Part shown: positions 5,777-9,541 of the stretch, piece after piece
How the letters are laid out: each line of letters opens with the position of its first letter
Position numbering within the stretch: position 1 is the stretch's first letter
Assembly (NCBI GenBank): GCA_002296975.1
Contig: DBIS01000100.1
Location: forward strand, 1 to 9,541
Direction: 5' to 3'
Length of the DNA stretch: 9,541 nucleotides
Origin: Deltaproteobacteria bacterium UBA796
GTDB taxonomy: Bacteria > Myxococcota_A > UBA796
Translations under genes and position numbers: made by a program
Notes under the pieces: model-generated
Database searches by the model: none
Seen by the model: the letters and a program-made list of their open reading frames with translations, nothing else
What the model was told of the DNA's origin: nothing

Positions 5777-8700
5777 GTTTTGACGAACTCCGCCAACAGA
5801 TCAGTGAGCGCAGCAGCCTCGTCATCACGCTCGAGTATCTCCCAGTGGTCGCGCGCAAAAACCAAAGACTCCTCGGCCTCAGCGAGGTGACCATTGGCGA
5901 GCAGCACTTCGCCTGACATCTGACATGAGCGGGCGATGTCGATGTCGGAAAAACCGGTGTCCATGACGAGTTTTCGACCACCATCAAAGCAAGTACGCCA
6001 CTCTTCGATGGACAACAACTGCGCATGGACATGAGCGAGGGAGAGCAATGTCACGCCCTCGATACCGGGTAAACCTGTGGCCCGTAAACCCAAAAAGCAC
6101 TGTTCCAACTGAACCCGCGCCTCGACTGGACGGTCGGTTTCGGCGAAAATCATACCCAAGTTCAAGGCCGCCACATAAAAGCGTTGGTCCCCCAAGGACT
6201 CCAACAAAGAGAGGGCCTGGCGGTATCCGGCTTCAGCCTTGACCAAGTCACCCTCGAAACGATCAAGTTCTGCGAGGTCGTTGAGACTGCGAGACTCGAA
6301 GCGTTTGGCTCCCTTTGACCGATAATGGGCCAAGCTCGCGCTCAGATGATCTCTCGCGGTATCAATATCACCCAATCGACGATACACCGCAGCCATGGTT
6401 TGGCGAACTTGAAAAACCTTGTCGGCGTTTTCAGTTTTTTCCGCATATTCCAAAGCCCCTTCAAAAAAACGGGCTGACAGCACCGGGTTTCCGTATATCA
6501 ACTCCAAAGCGCCCAACTGCTCCATCGCATCAGCCATCAACATGGGATCGTCCCCCACCGTCGACATCGCCCGATTCAGATACACCCGCGCCTCATCGGG
6601 ATGACCTTGAAGACGATGGATGGAGCCTTTATGAAACCAGGCTTTGGCGCGAACGGAGCGACTTCCGGGAGTCGAACTGGTCTTGTCGATAACCCTCTCA
6701 ACCAAACGTAAACACTCATGAAACTGCTTTTTTCGGGCCAAAAATCGTTCCTTGAGCAACCATCCTTCGGACCAGCGAATATCGTGCTCAGGGATCCCCA
6801 AGGCAACGAGCCCACGCTCGCGCAACTCAACCAGCTCGATACCGATGGCCATTTTTCCAGTCTCGTAGCAATGCCTCCCGCCCGCCAACAAGACTGGAAG
6901 CGCGGCATCGCATTCACCTGAGGCGAATAAATGGCGCCCCCGTCGGACGGGGTCGCGCTCAGCCACGGCCAACATCTGTGCCACAGCACCATGGTGAGCG
7001 CGGCGGTTCCCCTCAAACTCTGCGGCGCGCTTGAGGGATTCTGCCACCAAAGCGTGGGTAAATCTCCAGCCTGTTTTGGTGGTGTTCTGAGTCAAAAGGT
7101 GGGTGTCGATCATGTGCTCGATCAATACGGTATCGGCAACGATCCCAAGTATTTTACAGGCCTCTTCCCACTCCACCTCATCCACATCCAGCCCAAGTTC
7201 AGCGGCGACCTGTAAGGACCGTGTGTCGCGCTCAAAAGGCAGCGCTGCAGCCAGACGACGCTCCCACATGGCCTGCATATCGGCAGGAAACTCCGGGCGA
7301 ACCCCAGGGCGCATCTCAAAGCCACCTTCGCCTGAAACCAAGTGGCCTTTGAGAATCCAATCGCCGACCAACTGCACGGCAAATTGTGGATTTCCGCCAC
7401 AACGACGCTCGACCAATGCCGCCAGGCTGGGCGCCAGGCCGAGCAAAGTCCGAACCAGCACGGAGCGTTCAGAACTTGGGAGGGCCCCAACGCTCAGGCA
7501 ATGCACCCGCGTCCGCGCCTTCAACGCCTCGACCTGGGATCGCACTGCCTTGTCCATGCCCATGGTATTGACCGTCATGATGACCATGACCGGGTGTTCT
7601 ACAGTCCGTGGCGAGAGCAAGGTCCGGGCAAAGCGGAGCCCATCAGCGCTAAGGTGGGCATCATCTAGAACCACAACAACGGGCCTGAGCACGCTAAATC
7701 GATGCAGCAATCGCCGCACCACTGTGAAGCGAACTTCATTTCGCTCCTCCATGACCTCTCGGCTGTACTCTTCGCCCTCAAACGGACCGATCACGGTGAG
7801 CAGCGCCTCAACCTCGGCATCCTCGGCCTGGCCGATAATGTCTAGCGCGGCCCGAATCTGCCGCTCTGCTTGGACCCGGCTGGAGCCAGCAGTACTGAGC
7901 AGACTGTGGATCAAGCTCACGAGGGGGTCCCCTTCGTCGCTGGCCTGAAATTTGGCACGAAGAACGATGGAGGCGCCGACCTCATAGCTTCGCCTGGCCA
8001 GCCACTGGGCGAGGTGGGTCTTTCCGGTACCGTCAGCACCTTCCAAAATCACGAGATGAGTGCGCTTTTGTTGCCGGCAGCGCTTGAGCGTCTCCCACAA
8101 GGCGTTTTGCTCCTCCGATCGCCCTACAACAGGGAAAGACCGCAGGCCAAACATGCCGAGCCCAGTCCCCAAGAGGTGGCCGATGGGGCGAAGCGCGTGC
8201 TTTTCTCGCCAACTTGGTGGGATGGGTGGAAGCTCCCCTCGCTCGACCCACAACAATGACCTGCCCACCGATGGCAAGGGGCCCGGACTTCGGATTTTCC
8301 GGCCTTGGGACTTTGATACCGGCGCCATCAACTGGGTGTCATCGAGCCCTAAAACACCGTCATCGACTTTAGGGGGACCGCTGGCAGATTCAGACTTTAA
8401 CTCTTGGCTAAAGACGGGCTCCACCAACAGGGTGTCCAGGGCATCTAAGGGTGCAAGTTTCGCCAACTCATGGGCCGCATCTGCCGCCCGAACAAAGCGA
8501 TGGTGAGGAGACTTTCGCAACAAGCGACTTACCCATGCCTCGAAACCGTTGGGAACCGGTGTCCTGGGGTTGAGGGCAGGCACCGGGTCGTTGAGGTGCG
8601 CGTCGAGTACATCGTCGATGGTGCCGGCACAAAAAGGGGGCCTCCCACAGACAAGACTCCAAGCCAAGCACCCGAAGGCGTACATATCTGTCCACGGTCC

Positions 8701-9309
8701 AATCTCGTGGAAAAGCTGCTGAATTTGCTCTGGGGCCATATAATTTGGCGTGCCCGCATTCAACAATGCACCCCCGTCGGTATCTCCAGCGCTTGCGAGT
8801 CCAAAATCAACCAACACCACGCCGCCTGAGTCATGGCGCAACAGAACGTTGCCCGGCTTTAGGTCCCGGTGGATCACCCCGCGTGCATGGGCATGGGCAA
8901 GCCCCTCGAGCAGCTTCATCAAGGTGCGCCAAATTTGTCCCCAATCCAGTTGTCCGCAGTGGCGAACCAAAGTGCCACCCTCGGCGAGTTCCATCACCAA
9001 ATAAGGACTCCCTGAGATTAAACCATGGGCTTGAAGCCCTTCGGGCACCTCACCGAAATCATGGACGCGAATGATGACGGGATGGTCCAAGGTGGCGACC
9101 TTTCGCACCTCATTCCTCAAACACGCCAAATATAAGGGGTCTCGCGCGCCCTCTTCGGTCAAAAACTTGATGGCCACCGGAATGGACTGCTCGATGTGAA
9201 CCCCGCTCCACACGACGCCCATACCCGCTTGACCCAGCACCTCTAGTAAACGAAAAGGGCCCAACGTTAGGGCGGATTTATCGGTAGGGGACTGAGAAGG
9301 TGTGGACAT
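5773..9309 (-). CDS. Ser/Thr protein kinase fused to STAND-type ATPase and TPR repeats
   Basis: A 1178-residue cytosolic signalling protein with no membrane segment. The Hanks-type kinase domain (about 17-285) has a glycine loop LGQAGMGVVW (Ala28 replaces the usual second Gly), VAIK with Lys48, a probable alpha-C Glu67, the catalytic loop HRDLKPGN (147-154), DFG (168-170) and APE (192-194), so it should be active. A Pro/Ser-rich linker (about 290-390) leads to an AAA_16/STAND-like ATPase (about 393-760) with Walker A GADGTGKT (424-431), Walker B VVVVLDDAH (544-552), the GNPQFAVQL sensor-like motif (about 639-647) and the FTHALVAESL segment (about 750-759). From about 800 to the end come helical TPR-type repeats, likely for partner binding. 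The architecture resembles PknK-like and other myxobacterial kinase-ATPase proteins that combine phosphorylation with nucleotide-dependent switching. The ATG at 9309 has no clear Shine-Dalgarno sequence. Target and stimulus cannot be read from the sequence. Confidence 0.93.
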   Translation of the reverse strand: MSTPSQSPTDKSALTLGPFRLLEVLGQAGMGVVWSGVHIEQSIPVAIKFLTEEGARDPLYLACLRNEVRKVATLDHPVIIRVHDFGEVPEGLQAHGLISGSPYLVMELAEGGTLVRHCGQLDWGQIWRTLMKLLEGLAHAHARGVIHRDLKPGNVLLRHDSGGVVLVDFGLASAGDTDGGALLNAGTPNYMAPEQIQQLFHEIGPWTDMYAFGCLAWSLVCGRPPFCAGTIDDVLDAHLNDPVPALNPRTPVPNGFEAWVSRLLRKSPHHRFVRAADAAHELAKLAPLDALDTLLVEPVFSQELKSESASGPPKVDDGVLGLDDTQLMAPVSKSQGRKIRSPGPLPSVGRSLLWVERGELPPIPPSWREKHALRPIGHLLGTGLGMFGLRSFPVVGRSEEQNALWETLKRCRQQKRTHLVILEGADGTGKTHLAQWLARRSYEVGASIVLRAKFQASDEGDPLVSLIHSLLSTAGSSRVQAERQIRAALDIIGQAEDAEVEALLTVIGPFEGEEYSREVMEERNEVRFTVVRRLLHRFSVLRPVVVVLDDAHLSADGLRFARTLLSPRTVEHPVMVIMTVNTMGMDKAVRSQVEALKARTRVHCLSVGALPSSERSVLVRTLLGLAPSLAALVERRCGGNPQFAVQLVGDWILKGHLVSGEGGFEMRPGVRPEFPADMQAMWERRLAAALPFERDTRSLQVAAELGLDVDEVEWEEACKILGIVADTVLIEHMIDTHLLTQNTTKTGWRFTHALVAESLKRAAEFEGNRRAHHGAVAQMLAVAERDPVRRGRHLFASGECDAALPVLLAGGRHCYETGKMAIGIELVELRERGLVALGIPEHDIRWSEGWLLKERFLARKKQFHECLRLVERVIDKTSSTPGSRSVRAKAWFHKGSIHRLQGHPDEARVYLNRAMSTVGDDPMLMADAMEQLGALELIYGNPVLSARFFEGALEYAEKTENADKVFQVRQTMAAVYRRLGDIDTARDHLSASLAHYRSKGAKRFESRSLNDLAELDRFEGDLVKAEAGYRQALSLLESLGDQRFYVAALNLGMIFAETDRPVEARVQLEQCFLGLRATGLPGIEGVTLLSLAHVHAQLLSIEEWRTCFDGGRKLVMDTGFSDIDIARSCQMSGEVLLANGHLAEAEESLVFARDHWEILERDDEAAALTDLLAEFVKT

Positions 9310-9318
9310 AGCGAGACG

Positions 9319-9348
9319 ATCATAGCCCCTTAAAAACCTCGGTGACAG
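9319..9348 (-). promoter_or_regulatory. Possible promoter of the kinase gene
   Basis: On the minus strand, CTGTCA (complement of 9343-9348) matches the -35 consensus at 4 of 6 positions. After an 18-base spacer, TATGAT (complement of 9319-9324) matches the -10 consensus at 5 of 6. The ATG follows 9 bases after the -10, implying a leader of only a few bases. No Shine-Dalgarno-like sequence precedes the ATG, which fits near-leaderless initiation. Confidence 0.38.
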
Positions 9349-9457
9349 CCCTGTTTTACTGCATTCTCGATCACCTCTGGTGTTTGGTTTCGAAAGTTAA
9401 ATTCAATACCGACCTTGCTAGCATTTTCGTGCTGGTTAGTTTCCGGCCAACCAAATT

Positions 9458-9476
9458 GACTATGATTATCGTTATC
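9458..9476. promoter_or_regulatory. Fur-box-like site
   Basis: GACTATGATTATCGTTATC matches the 19-bp palindromic Fur consensus GATAATGATTATCATTATC at 16 of 19 positions. Fur with ferrous iron normally blocks transcription from such sites. It lies between a -35-like TTGACT (9456-9461, 5 of 6) and, 17 bases on, a -10-like TTGAAT (9479-9484, 4 of 6) pointing right, the usual placement for repression. The kinase start is about 150 bases away on the other side, so the rightward gene beyond the window edge is the likelier target. Confidence 0.5.
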
Positions 9477-9499
9477 ATTTGAATGTCGGAATTGAAAAC

Positions 9500-9541
9500 G
9501 TGTACCCCAACCCCCTCAGCCGCAGCTTTTTAGTGCTCTCG
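9500..9541 (+). CDS. Possible start of a rightward gene, cut by the right edge
   Basis: From the GTG at 9500 the frame is open to the end and reads MYPNPLSRSFLVLS, an Arg followed by hydrophobic residues that could begin a signal peptide. GGAA at 9488-9491 is a possible weak ribosome binding site. An in-frame TTG at 9479 is an alternative start. The ATG at 9483 is in another frame and stops at 9531-9533. Only 14 codons are visible and no product can be named. The position after a Fur-like box and promoter-like hexamers is the main reason to list it. Confidence 0.25.
   Translation, partial: MYPNPLSRSFLVLS

Larger units (their letters stand above)
9310..9541. other. AT-richer divergent intergenic region
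   Basis: This 232-base stretch separates the leftward kinase from whatever lies to the right and is visibly richer in A and T than the genes. It holds the possible kinase promoter, the Fur-box-like site and a possible rightward start. On the minus strand a frame of 61 codons (9333-9515) is free of stops but lacks an upstream ATG. No tRNA, terminator or mobile-element end is seen. Confidence 0.6.

Noticed and set aside
7103..7948. 281-codon rightward frame opposite the kinase gene
   Set aside because: It is antisense to the ATPase domain, Ser/Arg/Thr-rich without domains, and arises from the codon bias of the real gene.
9381..9400. A T-arm-like GGTTTCGAAAGTT suggesting a tRNA gene
   Set aside because: No matching acceptor, D-arm or anticodon stem could be built around it; it is only a short TTTCGAAA palindrome.
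9494..9523. ENVYPNPLSRSF in the rightward frame recalling a type IX secretion sorting motif (YPNP)
   Set aside because: Such motifs sit at the C-terminus of long proteins. Here the frame opens only at 9440 after a stop and has no upstream protein, so it is better read as a possible gene start or chance.
9483..9533. Short frame from the ATG at 9483
   Set aside because: It stops after 16 codons at TAG 9531-9533 and has no supporting ribosome binding site.

Overview
The window most likely comes from a Myxococcota (myxobacteria-like) genome of moderately high GC. Three things point there: a large secreted protein ending in a MYXO-CTERM-type tail (Gly-Cys-Ser-Cys, hydrophobic segment, Arg/Arg/Lys cluster) and carrying a MopE-like Asp/Cys motif; a giant Ser/Thr kinase fused to a STAND-type ATPase and TPR repeats, an architecture common in myxobacteria; and a small lipoprotein with an Asp-rich stretch after its lipid-anchored Cys. 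This is inferred from protein families, not from a marker gene.

Layout. Bases 1-1365 (+): 3' part of a glycosyltransferase with a long C-terminal coiled coil, cut by the left edge. Bases 1338-4553 (-): secreted multidomain MYXO-CTERM surface protein, overlapping the glycosyltransferase tail to tail by 28 bases. Bases 4554-4634: a short divergent gap with two dyads, each touching a start codon, and weak promoter-like boxes. Bases 4635-5240 (+): a signal peptidase I (S26) homologue whose nucleophile Ser and general-base Lys positions read Asp and Arg, so probably a pseudoenzyme. Bases 5252-5776 (+): a small lipoprotein, with its Shine-Dalgarno sequence touching the upstream stop, so probably one operon. 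Bases 5773-9309 (-): the kinase-ATPase-TPR regulator, meeting the lipoprotein tail to tail through a shared CTAG. Bases 9310-9541: an AT-richer divergent gap with a good Fur-box-like site and perhaps the first codons of a rightward gene.

How they may fit together. Three of the complete genes are envelope or surface proteins (MYXO-CTERM protein, membrane-anchored S26-like protein, lipoprotein), the glycosyltransferase probably builds surface polysaccharide, and the kinase is a cytosolic signalling hub. No direct functional link is visible beyond the S26-lipoprotein pair and the shared divergent gap. The window is densely coded and has no tRNA, rRNA, CRISPR array, insertion sequence or clear intrinsic terminator. 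The most interesting points are the catalytically substituted signal peptidase paired with a lipoprotein, the dyads against both start codons in the 81-base gap, and the Fur-box-like site at the right edge.
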